DNA from: Testudinibacter crocodili
GTDB taxonomy: Bacteria > Pseudomonadota > Gammaproteobacteria > Enterobacterales > Pasteurellaceae
Reading direction: 5' to 3'
DNA: 45,745 nt
NCBI GenBank assembly: GCA_006228005.1
Contig: VDHG01000002.1
Coordinates: 1-45,745 of the forward strand
Position numbers and translations under genes: made by a program. Below are positions 37,016-45,480 of this stretch, piece after piece (position 1 is the stretch's first letter; the number at the start of each line of letters is the position of its first letter). The notes under the pieces were generated by a model. That model ran no database searches and had not been told where the DNA came from. It saw only the letters and a program-made list of their open reading frames with translations.

Positions 37016-38353
37016 ATGCAACAATTAAACACTCAAAATCTCATCATCGGCTTTGGCAAAGCCGGAAAAACCCTAGCGGCTGACCTGGCAAAACACGGAC
37101 AGCCGGTGATTCTGGTTGAGGCCAGTGAGCAAATGTATGGCGGAACCTGCATCAACATCGGCTGCATTCCATCTAAAAAGCTATTGGTTGAAGGCGAAAA
37201 AAATGCAGCTATCGCTGATAAAAATCATGTTTTTCAACAGTCCATGCAAGCGAAAAATAGTCTGGTCACCAAATTACGCGCAGCAAATTTTAGCAAACTC
37301 GATGCGCTGGACAACGTGCAAATCATCACTGCCAAAGCACGTTTTGAAGATCAAAATACAGTGATCCTCAGTGGACGCGACGGCGAATTCCGTGTCACTG
37401 CCGAGCGCATTTTTATCAATACCGGGAGCCTGCCCGTTGAACTGAATATTCCCGGCGCAGACGGAGAACAGATCTATAACAGCAACGGAATTTTATCTTT
37501 GAATACTCACCCGAAACGCCTAGTGATTATCGGCTGTGGCTATATCTCGCTGGAATTTGCTTTTATGTATCACCAATTCGGTACTGAGGTAACGATTATT
37601 GACAGCGGAAATACGTTCCTGCCACGGGAAGATCGTGATATTGCCGATGAAATGATGCGCGTGTTGCAAGCTCGAGGTGTTGACATTATCTTGGGTGCTG
37701 ATGTGAAACGCTTTGAACAACATTCAAACGAAACTCAAATCATCACTTCTCAAGGTGCTTTCAGTGCAGATGCCGTTTTGCTTGCGGTTGGTCGCCGTCC
37801 AAACACTGATGGGCTGGCGTTGGAAAATGCCGGGATTGAACTGACAGAACGTGGCTTCATCAAAACCAACTCACAGCTGCAAGCCGCGCCGCACATTTGG
37901 GCAATGGGCGATGTAGCCGGCAGTCCGCAGTTCACCTATATTTCCCTAGATGACTACCGCATTGTGCGCGAACAGTTATTAGGCGAAGGAAAACGCAATA
38001 TCCAAGATCGACCGCACTTTCCAACTACCGTGTTCACCGAACCACCGCTGGCGCACATTGGCATGACCGAAAACCAAGCTACCGAGAGTGGACGCAGCTA
38101 TCGTGTCGCTACCCTGAGCGCCGAAGCGATTCCCAAAGCCAAGATATTGAACCAAACCGACGGTTTGCTGAAAGCGATTATTGATAACGACAATAATCAA
38201 ATTTTAGGGGTCACACTGTTTTGTGCCGAAGCCCATGAAATCATCAACCTATTCAAAATAGCAATGGATCACCACATTCCGGCTGATTACCTGAAAAATC
38301 AAATTTTTACCCATCCAACTATTTCCGAAGGATTAAATGACTTATTTGCCTGA
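37016..38353 (+). CDS. rclA: RclA-like flavin disulfide reductase
   Basis: This 445-residue FAD/NAD(P)-dependent disulfide reductase closely resembles E. coli RclA, which protects against hypochlorous acid and reduces Cu(II). Seen are the FAD motif IGFGKAGKT (11-19), redox cysteines C45/C50 in GGTCINIGCIPSKK, IIGCGYISLEFAFMY for NAD(P), AMGDVAGSPQFTYISLDDYRIV, and the dimerisation end IFTHPTISEGLNDLF. No rclR, rclB or rclC lies next to it, so regulation is not evident. It might instead be another RclA-group reductase. Confidence 0.88.
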   Translation: MQQLNTQNLIIGFGKAGKTLAADLAKHGQPVILVEASEQMYGGTCINIGCIPSKKLLVEGEKNAAIADKNHVFQQSMQAKNSLVTKLRAANFSKLDALDNVQIITAKARFEDQNTVILSGRDGEFRVTAERIFINTGSLPVELNIPGADGEQIYNSNGILSLNTHPKRLVIIGCGYISLEFAFMYHQFGTEVTIIDSGNTFLPREDRDIADEMMRVLQARGVDIILGADVKRFEQHSNETQIITSQGAFSADAVLLAVGRRPNTDGLALENAGIELTERGFIKTNSQLQAAPHIWAMGDVAGSPQFTYISLDDYRIVREQLLGEGKRNIQDRPHFPTTVFTEPPLAHIGMTENQATESGRSYRVATLSAEAIPKAKILNQTDGLLKAIIDNDNNQILGVTLFCAEAHEIINLFKIAMDHHIPADYLKNQIFTHPTISEGLNDLFA

Positions 38354-38411
38354 CCGCACTTTGATCTTAAAAATCTTACGGTTATCTTAGGGCTGTTTTA
38401 TCCTTATCAAG

Positions 38412-38445
38412 AATAAAAATGGGCTAATATTTTCCTATTAGCCCA
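38412..38445 (-). terminator. Terminator after hemN (convergent with rclA)
   Basis: TGGGCTAATA (38420-38429) and TATTAGCCCA (38436-38445) form a perfect 10-bp stem with a 6-base loop. On the minus strand it is followed by TTTTTATTC. It lies between the convergent rclA and hemN genes. Confidence 0.88.
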
Positions 38446-38458
38446 CCAATAATAACGA

Positions 38459-39826
38459 TTAAATAATTCTCGAAAACTGCTGGCGTTTAGCCAGCTGGCG
38501 TGAGTAAGTGTCGAAGCACAAACAGATATTGCGGATCAGTAACCGCCCTTTGGCAGAAACGGTTAGGGCGGTATCGCCAAGAGTGAGTAAGCCGTCTTCT
38601 GCCAACGGTTTTAACAGTGCCAAATCTTCGGCAAAATGGACTTTGAAATCAATACCGTATTGCTGTTCCAATGGCGCATAATCTAATTTGAAATTGCAAA
38701 TTAGCGCTTTGATGACATCACGGCGCAAGCAATCTTCTTGGCTCATAACGAAACCTTTGTGCAGCGCATTGCCGTGATCTTCCACATCGGCATAATACTG
38801 CTTCAACTCTTTTTGGTTTTGTGCGTAGTGATCGCCCATTAAGCTGATGGCAGATACGCCCAAACCGAGCAAATCGGCTTCTTCTTGGGTTGTGTAACCT
38901 TGGAAATTGCGGTGCAGCACACCGTTTTGCTGTGCAATCGCCAGTTCATCGTCCGGTTTGGCAAAGTGATCCATGCCAATAAAACGGTAGCCTGCAGCGG
39001 TCAAGGTTTCGATGGTTTTTTGCAAAATCGTCAACTTACTGGTCGGTGGTGGCAACGTTGCGTCTTTGATTTTATGCTGTCCGGCAAAACGAGACGGCAA
39101 ATGCGCGTAGTTAAACACACTCATGCGATCCGGGTTCAGCTCACTGACCCGCTGCAAGGTTGCCATAAAGCTCTCCACCGTTTGGAACGGCAGACCATAG
39201 ATCAAATCAATATTGGTCGAGGTGAAACCCAATTCACGGGCTTTTTTCATCAGTGAGAAGATAAACGCTTCATCTTGAATCCGGTTGATTGCCGTCTGCA
39301 CGTCTTTATTAAAATCCTGAATCCCCATGCTGATGCGGTTGAAACCGATGTGACGCAGGTGATCGAGCATCGACAGCTCGATTTCACGCGGATCCATTTC
39401 AATGCTGATTTCCGCCGCCGGATCAACCTGGAAATTGTCGCGCAGCATTTGCATCAAACGTGCCGATTGCTGTTCGCTTAAATAGGTCGGGGTGCCACCA
39501 CCCCAATGTATTTGAGTGACGTTGCGCTGGGTAAACAATTTAGCACGCTGCTGTACCTCTTTTTCCAGATAATCCAAATAGATATCTGCTTTGTGTTGAT
39601 GGCGGGTAATAATTTTGTTACAGGCGCAAAAATAACAGAGCTTATGGCAGAACGGAATATGCACATACAACGACAGCGGGCGATCCGGATAGCGTTGGCT
39701 GGCTTGCAGAAAATCCTGCTCGGTGTAGTCGTCGCTAAACTCAAGTGCGGTCGGATAAGAGGTGTAGCGTGGCCCGGATTGGTTGTATTTCTGGATTAGA
39801 TTGAGATCCCATTCAATTTCTGACAT
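38459..39826 (-). CDS. hemN: Oxygen-independent coproporphyrinogen III oxidase
   Basis: This radical-SAM enzyme converts coproporphyrinogen III to protoporphyrinogen IX without oxygen. The 455-residue product has the cluster motif C60-x3-C64-x2-C67 in HIPFCHKLCYFCACN, GGGTPTYLSEQQ for SAM, and the HemN C-terminal domain. These set it apart from HemW. Its start overlaps the upstream DUF2489 gene by 14 bases. It supports anaerobic haem synthesis. Confidence 0.96.
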   Translation of the reverse strand: MSEIEWDLNLIQKYNQSGPRYTSYPTALEFSDDYTEQDFLQASQRYPDRPLSLYVHIPFCHKLCYFCACNKIITRHQHKADIYLDYLEKEVQQRAKLFTQRNVTQIHWGGGTPTYLSEQQSARLMQMLRDNFQVDPAAEISIEMDPREIELSMLDHLRHIGFNRISMGIQDFNKDVQTAINRIQDEAFIFSLMKKARELGFTSTNIDLIYGLPFQTVESFMATLQRVSELNPDRMSVFNYAHLPSRFAGQHKIKDATLPPPTSKLTILQKTIETLTAAGYRFIGMDHFAKPDDELAIAQQNGVLHRNFQGYTTQEEADLLGLGVSAISLMGDHYAQNQKELKQYYADVEDHGNALHKGFVMSQEDCLRRDVIKALICNFKLDYAPLEQQYGIDFKVHFAEDLALLKPLAEDGLLTLGDTALTVSAKGRLLIRNICLCFDTYSRQLAKRQQFSRII

Positions 39827-40277
39827 TATTTTTCCTGTTATTTATTTCAATATCACTCAACAATTGGCGCAATTCCAATTTGATTTTTTGTTCAAGTTCG
39901 GCTTCGGCGCTTTCACGGGTCAAATCCAAACGCATCCGCTGATTTTTCGGCAAAGCACGACGCGCCTCGTGAGTCGGCATCTCCATCACCGTCTGATAAA
40001 GCTGCTGCATTGCGCTGTATTTGTCCAAAGCCTGCGGTTGCAACCCCGGCAATAGCGCATTTAGCCGCAGCACTCCTTCGGATAAATTACAATCATCGTT
40101 TAACATTGCTTTGGCGATAATTTGCACGCTGTCAAAGGTAAAATCATGCCGTTTTTGTCGTGCGGCGGCGATTTTCTGTTTTTGGCGACGCAATGCCAGC
40201 AGCAGCCATGTTGCATAACTTACCAATCCCACGATAATCACGACGGCAACAAGGCTTAAAACAATCGTCCAGTTCAT
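39813..40277 (-). CDS. DUF2489 membrane-anchored protein
   Basis: This 154-residue protein has one N-terminal membrane span (about 5-28, VLSLVAVVIIVGLVSYATWLLLAL) followed by a basic helix and a soluble helical domain. The gene lies between yihI and hemN, the arrangement of DUF2489 proteins in Pasteurellaceae and enterobacteria. Function is unknown. Confidence 0.85.
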   Translation of the reverse strand: MNWTIVLSLVAVVIIVGLVSYATWLLLALRRQKQKIAAARQKRHDFTFDSVQIIAKAMLNDDCNLSEGVLRLNALLPGLQPQALDKYSAMQQLYQTVMEMPTHEARRALPKNQRMRLDLTRESAEAELEQKIKLELRQLLSDIEINNRKNNVRN

Positions 40278-40294
40278 CCGTTAAAACTCACTCG

Positions 40295-40885
40295 TTAACG
40301 AAACTTATTGATATCAATAGTATTAAAAGTGCGGTATAGCGCATCTTCACTATTTTCATCTTCGTCTTCTTCATTCAGCCCCAGCTCTTGCATCAGCTGT
40401 TCAATCCGGCGCAAGCAGTCATCGACAAATTGCTGATCTTCCGCCGACAAGGTTTTGCCTTCGTCCAAATGGTCAAGCAACTCATTTAAGCACTCGTTGT
40501 TTTCCAACTGTTCCAGTTCTAAAGCTGGATCAATTTTCGGTTTAACGACCGCACTTTCCACTTTGATCGGCGTAATCACTTTGCCTTTCTCCGGCTTGTT
40601 GACCATTTCGATCATCAACGGAATTTTTTTACGGCTGCCGACCCGTGGGTCGGCTTTGACCGCACTTTGCTTATTGCTGTTTTTATCGGCAGCGCTGTGA
40701 CGAGAACCGGCATCAAGCCCTTTGTGTTTTTTCTTACGTTTTTCTTCACGTGCCTGCACGTCCAGTTCATAACGGGTTGGTTTGCGACCTTTCTTGCTTT
40801 TTACATTTGCCAGCGGTGGCGCTTTGTCGGTTCTGCGCACCGGCATAATATCGCTGATTTTGCGGGTTTTCTTTTGGCGAGCCAT
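40295..40885 (-). CDS. yihI: Der GTPase-activating protein YihI
   Basis: YihI stimulates the GTPase Der and modulates 50S ribosome assembly. The 196-residue protein has a strongly basic N-terminus ([43 protein letters not shown]) and an acidic C-terminal half ([42 protein letters not shown]), the family signature. It heads yihI-DUF2489-hemN. Confidence 0.93.
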   Translation of the reverse strand: MARQKKTRKISDIMPVRRTDKAPPLANVKSKKGRKPTRYELDVQAREEKRKKKHKGLDAGSRHSAADKNSNKQSAVKADPRVGSRKKIPLMIEMVNKPEKGKVITPIKVESAVVKPKIDPALELEQLENNECLNELLDHLDEGKTLSAEDQQFVDDCLRRIEQLMQELGLNEEDEDENSEDALYRTFNTIDINKFR

Positions 40886-41001
40886 AATTTTCTCTTAGAT
40901 TGGCGAATAATTTAAGGCAGGATTGTATCACTCAACACGACTTTTCACACGGAATTAAAGCGAATAAATGCAGAAATTGTTGCAGGCTATTGATGAAGAA
41001 A

Positions 41002-41040
41002 ACCGCACTTTGTTGCCGTTTCTGGCTGGCGAAGTGCGGT
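41002..41040 (-). terminator. Inverted uptake-signal pair, likely terminator of the gluconate permease
   Basis: ACCGCACTT (41002-41010) and AAGTGCGGT (41032-41040) can pair over 9 bp with a 21-base loop. On the minus strand the stem is followed by TTTCTTC. It lies just after the permease stop. Paired uptake signals commonly double as terminators in this family. Confidence 0.6.
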
Positions 41041-41057
41041 CAGAAAATGTGGCAAAA

Positions 41058-42407
41058 TTACAACAAAATGCTGCCGATACAAGCGATGGTAAAGCCGACA
41101 AAGCCGATTAAAGTTTCCATCACAGTCCATGTTTTCAAAGTGGTTTTGGTATCCATCTCCAAGAAACGGCTGACCAACCAGAAACCGGAGTCGTTAACAT
41201 GGGAAAATGCTGTCGCACCGGAGGCAATGGCGATCACGATAAAACAGAGATCGAATGCGCTTAAACCGGTAGTCGCCGCCACAGTCGGCGCAATCAGCGC
41301 AGAAGCCGTGGTCAACGCAACCGTTGCCGAGCCTTGTGCCACACGCAGCGCCAGTGAGATGATAAATGCTGCCACAATCACTGGCATCCCAGTATCCGAC
41401 AACATGCCAGCCAAGACATCGCCAATGCCGCTGGCGCGCAATACGCCGCCGAACATGCCGCCTGCGCCGGTCACCAAGATAATTGCGCAAATCGGGCCCA
41501 GAGCATTATCGCAAATTTTCTCAATTTGCTCATAGCTGCGTTGCCCTTTTAACATCACAATCGCACACAATAAAGTGATTAACAGCGCGATCGGCGTTTT
41601 GCCGAAGAAACGCAAGGTTTGCACCCACATTTCTGAGCCATCCACCACTTTTGACACACTTAAGGTGTTCAATACGGTATCCAACATGATCAGCAGCAAC
41701 GGTAGTAACAAAATGCTCAACACTTTGCGGAAACTTGGCGGATTTTGCGTGACGGTTTCACTGATGGCATTCGCATTTAAAAATGCTTTCGGCAGATCCA
41801 AATGCATTTTTTTGCCCAAAAATGTCCCGTACAAATAAGCCGCGATATACCATGTCGGGATCGCACACAACAAACCAACAATCACTAACAGACCAATATT
41901 CGCCCCCAATAAGTCACCGGACGCAACCGGACCCGGGTGCGGTGGCAGGAATGCGTGCATCACCGCAAATGCCCCTGCAGCCGGAAACGCATAGCGGAAC
42001 AGCGAGCCGCCAAACTGTTTTGCCACGCTGAAGATAATCGGCAACATCACCACCAAACCGGCATCAAAGAAGATTGGAAAACCAAACAACAATGAGGCGA
42101 TACCCAACGCAAGCGGCGCTCTTTTTTCGCCGAATTTATTGATCAACGTGTCTGCCAGCACTTTAGCACCCCCCGTGATCTCCAATAAACGCCCGATCAT
42201 CGCTCCTAAACCAACCAACAATGCGACAGACGCCAGTGTGCTGCCAAAACCACCGAGCAATGTCGGTAGAATTTTATCCACCGGAATCCCCGTGGCAACT
42301 GCAGTCAGCAAGCTGACTATCAACAAAGCAACAAAGGCGTGAACTTTGAATTTGATGATCATCACCAGTAATAACAAAATGGCGACCAGCAAGGTTAAAA
42401 TTAACAT
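41058..42407 (-). CDS. gntP: Gluconate permease, GntP family
   Basis: This 449-residue polytopic inner-membrane gluconate:H+ symporter contains FLPPHPGPVASGDLLGANIGLLVIVGL and the C-terminal LCFIVIAIASGATAFSHVNDSGFWLVSRFL, both characteristic of GntP/GntT transporters. It is divergent from gntK across a 308-base regulatory region, indicating gluconate uptake and phosphorylation. GntP versus GntT subtype is not resolved. Confidence 0.93.
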   Translation of the reverse strand: MLILTLLVAILLLLVMIIKFKVHAFVALLIVSLLTAVATGIPVDKILPTLLGGFGSTLASVALLVGLGAMIGRLLEITGGAKVLADTLINKFGEKRAPLALGIASLLFGFPIFFDAGLVVMLPIIFSVAKQFGGSLFRYAFPAAGAFAVMHAFLPPHPGPVASGDLLGANIGLLVIVGLLCAIPTWYIAAYLYGTFLGKKMHLDLPKAFLNANAISETVTQNPPSFRKVLSILLLPLLLIMLDTVLNTLSVSKVVDGSEMWVQTLRFFGKTPIALLITLLCAIVMLKGQRSYEQIEKICDNALGPICAIILVTGAGGMFGGVLRASGIGDVLAGMLSDTGMPVIVAAFIISLALRVAQGSATVALTTASALIAPTVAATTGLSAFDLCFIVIAIASGATAFSHVNDSGFWLVSRFLEMDTKTTLKTWTVMETLIGFVGFTIACIGSILL

Positions 42408-42715
42408 AGTAACATCCTTTTAAAAGTGCGGTTAAACTGCCGCTAACATCCTGCCATCAAAAAAGCTGATGGCTCCCTCTCCTTAACAACGTTACCGATA
42501 ACATACTTTTTATTATTTTAGTGGTAAAGGGATATTTGTGATGAAAATGTAAAATTGAGATCCAGCTCAAATAATCCAGGCAATAAAGTATGTTTGAATT
42601 TATTGTTATCAATAAATTCGTGATCAAGATCACTATATCGATTGTTATCGGTAACTATTTTTTCTATTTTAGGCTATGTTACTACCTAAATTGTAGCCCA
42701 TTTCAGGAGAACACA
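42408..42715. promoter_or_regulatory. gntP/gntK divergent control region with GntR-like operators and a CRP site
   Basis: Two GntR-type palindromes are visible: GTTACCGATAAC at 42491-42502, near gntP, and GTTATCGGTAAC at 42644-42655, near gntK. A strong CRP-like site, CGTGA-N6-TCACT, is at 42619-42634. A TTGAG-N6-CTCAA dyad lies at about 42554-42569, and an uptake core at 42424. This matches the E. coli logic: gluconate-responsive GntR repression plus catabolite activation. No gntR gene is in the window. Confidence 0.75.
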
Positions 42716-43237
42716 ATGACATCGACAAAAGGCAAAAGTTTTATTCTAATGGGTGTTTCCAGCACTGGAAAAACCTCTGTCGGCACCGCACTTGCTCATC
42801 GGTTGGGGATCAAGTTGATCGACGGCGATGATTTACACCCACGTGCCAATATCCTCAAAATGGGATCAGGACAGCCGTTAAATGATGATGACCGCGCCCC
42901 TTGGTTAGAACGCATTCGTGATGCAGCATTCAGTTTGGAGCAGAAAAGCGAAGTCGGAATTATCGTCTGTTCCGCGTTGAAAAAGCAGTATCGTGATCTT
43001 ATCCGCGACGGCAATCAGCATATCAAGTTCTTGTTTTTGGAAGGAGATTTCGAGCTGGTGTTAGCCCGAATGAAACAGCGCAAAGGGCATTATATGAAAG
43101 TGGATATGCTGAAAAGTCAGTTTGATACGTTGGAAGTGCCGCAACAAAACGAACCTGACGTGCTGCATATTGATATTAACGGCTCGTTTGAGGAAGTGGT
43201 GGAGCGCTGCATCACTGCATTAAAACCGCACTTATAG
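42716..43237 (+). CDS. gntK: Gluconokinase
   Basis: GntK phosphorylates D-gluconate to 6-phosphogluconate. The 173-residue product has the P-loop GVSSTGKT (13-20), DGDDLHPRANILKMGSGQPLNDDDRAPWLERI and CSALKKQYRDLIR, which are gluconokinase signatures. ATG 42716 has AGGAGA upstream; a longer frame from 42590 runs through the operator region and is not used. Confidence 0.96.
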   Translation: MTSTKGKSFILMGVSSTGKTSVGTALAHRLGIKLIDGDDLHPRANILKMGSGQPLNDDDRAPWLERIRDAAFSLEQKSEVGIIVCSALKKQYRDLIRDGNQHIKFLFLEGDFELVLARMKQRKGHYMKVDMLKSQFDTLEVPQQNEPDVLHIDINGSFEEVVERCITALKPHL

Positions 43238-43249
43238 CATTAACAACAC

Positions 43250-43287
43250 AAAAGTGCGGTTCGGGATCACTCCCCAACCGCACTTTT
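43250..43287. terminator. Bidirectional terminator made of inverted uptake signals
   Basis: AAAAGTGCGGTT (43250-43261) and AACCGCACTTTT (43276-43287) form a perfect 12-bp stem. It extends by GGG/CCC after one mismatch and sits between the convergent gntK and pirin genes. T runs follow in both directions. Confidence 0.88.
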
Positions 43288-43336
43288 ACTTTTCAGCACG
43301 ACTTTATACTACTTTGCTTCATGCTAGCAGTTCATG

Positions 43337-44218
43337 CTATAGCGCACCAAATTCGCCACGATTAAACGCATTGAATTTTTCGACCAATTCGGCACGGGTG
43401 TTCATCACAAACGGACCGTGCGCCGCAATCGGTTCATCAATCGGCACACCGCTGAGCAGCAGCAGTTTCACAGCTTCATCACCGGCTTGCAAACTGATTT
43501 CGCCAGCTTCTTGCTTGAAAGTCACCAACTCGGTCGGGCGTGCGACTTTATCATTGTTAATCAACGCATTGCCACGCAACGCCACTAACATCAGATTGTG
43601 TTCCGCCGGAATCGTCAGCACGGTTTTCCCGTTTGGATTGAGGTCAATTTCCCACATATTCAACTCGGTAAACGTGCGTGCTGCGCCTTGGTTGCCGTCG
43701 TAATTACCGGCGATCACCCGCAAACTGCCGGCACTCTTTGTCGACTCAGAATCCGCCAACTCAACCACCGGAATCTTGGCAGCCGGAATGCTTTGATAAC
43801 CTGCCTCAGCGTTTTTATCTTTCGCCGGCAGATTCACCCACAATTGCACCATTTCAAACATTCCGCCTTCACGACTAAAACGCTCGCTATGGAACTCTTG
43901 GTGCACAATACCCCGTCCGGCGGTCATCCATTGTACATCGCCAGTGCCGATCACACCGCCATTACCAGTGCTATCACGGTGTTCCACCTCCCCTTGCAGT
44001 GCAATGGTCACGGTTTCAAAGCCGGCATGCGGATGCGAACCAACACCGCGTGGATTAGCTTCATTCGGTGCAAACCGTTGTGGCATGGCATAATCCAACA
44101 TTAAAAACGGGCTGGTAAATTTATCGTCCGCCATATGTGAAAACAGCGGAGAAACATAAAAGCCATCGCCAACCCAGTGTTTGCTCGGGGCTGAATAAAT
44201 TTTGTTGATAGTACGCAT
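43337..44218 (-). CDS. Pirin family protein (bicupin)
   Basis: This 293-residue pirin has the N-terminal cupin metal motif HPHAGFETVTIALQGEVEHRDSTGN (ligand histidines) and DVQWMTAGRGIVHQE, plus a C-terminal pirin domain with PIDEPIAAHGPFVMNT. Some pirins are quercetin 2,3-dioxygenases; others act in redox or regulation. The gene order LysR-(DUF896)-pirin recalls E. coli yhaJ-yhaK. The physiological role cannot be stated. Confidence 0.9.
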   Translation of the reverse strand: MRTINKIYSAPSKHWVGDGFYVSPLFSHMADDKFTSPFLMLDYAMPQRFAPNEANPRGVGSHPHAGFETVTIALQGEVEHRDSTGNGGVIGTGDVQWMTAGRGIVHQEFHSERFSREGGMFEMVQLWVNLPAKDKNAEAGYQSIPAAKIPVVELADSESTKSAGSLRVIAGNYDGNQGAARTFTELNMWEIDLNPNGKTVLTIPAEHNLMLVALRGNALINNDKVARPTELVTFKQEAGEISLQAGDEAVKLLLLSGVPIDEPIAAHGPFVMNTRAELVEKFNAFNRGEFGAL

Positions 44219-44239
44219 AGTATTTTCCTTTATTATTCA

Positions 44240-44473
44240 TTAATTTGTCATCATGCCACTGCGTTGCGCTTGGCGCAGTTTCAGTGGTGTTACATCATTG
44301 CCGAGCGGATCAACTACCGTCACGGTGGCAAGTGAATTATTCACTTGCCCGCGAATTGCCATGAGATAGCGTTGTCTCAAGCGATCACGCTCATTTAATT
44401 CCGCCACCGAAAGTGCGGTCAGCTTGGCTTTACGTGCCAGTTCATTAATTCGGTTCAGTTCAGGAATACGCAT
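44240..44473 (-). CDS. DUF896 (UPF0291) family small protein
   Basis: This 77-residue helical protein, MRIPELNRINELARKAKLTALSVAELNERDRLRQRYL in part, shows the DUF896/YnzC pattern (INELA-K-K-LT-EE---R--LR--YL). The family is best known from Firmicutes and its function is unsettled. It lies upstream of pirin (21-base gap) and divergent from the LysR gene, about 100 bases away. A role in the same response is possible. Confidence 0.82.
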   Translation of the reverse strand: MRIPELNRINELARKAKLTALSVAELNERDRLRQRYLMAIRGQVNNSLATVTVVDPLGNDVTPLKLRQAQRSGMMTN

Positions 44474-44574
44474 ATTGTCCTCCTTGGTTATCCAGATTGC
44501 TGAATTGATGGGTGCAGTTTATAATCGTTGCGAGATGTGAACAAGACACAAAAATCAAACTTAAGGTTGCATAA

Positions 44575-45450
44575 ATGGAACGAATTGACCTGAATGATAT
44601 GCGCTTCTTTGTCGCGACGGTGCAAGCCGGCAGTTTGAGCCGTGCAGCCGAGCAACTGAACCTGCCCAAATCCCGTTTAAGCCGCCGTTTGACCGAATTG
44701 GAAACCGCACTTGGCAGTAAACTGCTGGATCGCGGGCGCAACGGCGTGCGTTTAAATGAACTGGGCGAACCTTTTTACCGCCATGCGATCATGATGTTGG
44801 AATGCGCCGACAATGCGGTCAACAGCGTGGCACAAAGCCTGAGTACACCACGCGGATTGCTGCGTATATCGCTGTCGAGCGAAGTGTTGCGCCATTGTAT
44901 CACACCGCACTTGGGGCAATATCTCCGCCGCTATCCTGAGGTATCGTTGGATATTCATATGGAAAATCGCCGAATCAATATGATTCAAGATGGGATTGAT
45001 ATTGCACTGCGCGTCGGCTCGCCCGAACAAGAGGATTTGGTCGCGAAGAAGGTGGGCGAGATGACATTGGGACTGTACGCCTCTGTCGACTATCTGCACC
45101 AAAACGGCATACCGCAGACCCCAGATCAATTGGCACAACATACTTTGTTACACAAAAGTGACGGACGTGAATGGCTATTCCATCAACACGGGAAAAGTGA
45201 AAAAGTCAACGCCAACAAACGAGTCAATGCTAACGATGCCGGACTGTTGGCTGAGTTGGTGAACGACAATATCGGGATTGCGCTGCTGCCGGAAGTCGGT
45301 AGTTTGATCAATCCAAGCTGGATCAAGCTATTGCCCGATTGGACTCTCGACCCGGTGCCACTGTATGCGATTTATTACAAAAATCGGGGGTTTGTGCCAA
45401 CCGTCAGAAGTTTTGTCGAGTTCGTAGCAGAATGCTTGTTGCTGACCTGA
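44575..45450 (+). CDS. LysR-family transcriptional regulator
   Basis: This 291-residue LysR protein has an N-terminal HTH (about residues 6-64; MRFFVATVQAGSLSRAAEQLNLPKSRLSRRLTELE) and a substrate-binding domain (about 90-290). That domain includes IDIALRVGSPEQEDLVAKKVGEM, typical of the CrgA/YhaJ-like subgroup. It is divergent from DUF896-pirin, so it probably controls them; the effector is unknown. Two uptake cores lie inside (44704, 44904). Confidence 0.9.
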   Translation: MERIDLNDMRFFVATVQAGSLSRAAEQLNLPKSRLSRRLTELETALGSKLLDRGRNGVRLNELGEPFYRHAIMMLECADNAVNSVAQSLSTPRGLLRISLSSEVLRHCITPHLGQYLRRYPEVSLDIHMENRRINMIQDGIDIALRVGSPEQEDLVAKKVGEMTLGLYASVDYLHQNGIPQTPDQLAQHTLLHKSDGREWLFHQHGKSEKVNANKRVNANDAGLLAELVNDNIGIALLPEVGSLINPSWIKLLPDWTLDPVPLYAIYYKNRGFVPTVRSFVEFVAECLLLT

Positions 45451-45480
45451 AAAGTATGATGGTGACCTGAAAAATATGCT
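45441..45480 (+). repeat. Imperfect 20-base tandem duplication at the LysR stop
   Basis: GCTGACCTGAAAAGTATGAT is followed at once by GGTGACCTGAAAAATATGCT (17 of 20 positions equal). The first copy contains the LysR stop codon. This is probably slippage; no function is evident. Confidence 0.6.

Noticed and set aside
40968-41111. A 47-codon plus-strand frame (MQKLLQAIDEENRTL...) downstream of the gluconate permease
   Set aside because: It overlaps the permease 3' end antisense, spans the inverted uptake-signal pair and has no good ribosome site. It is best explained as chance.
42590-42715. N-terminal extension of gluconokinase
   Set aside because: It runs through the CRP-like and GntR-like sites. 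The proper ribosome site is at ATG 42716, giving the usual length.
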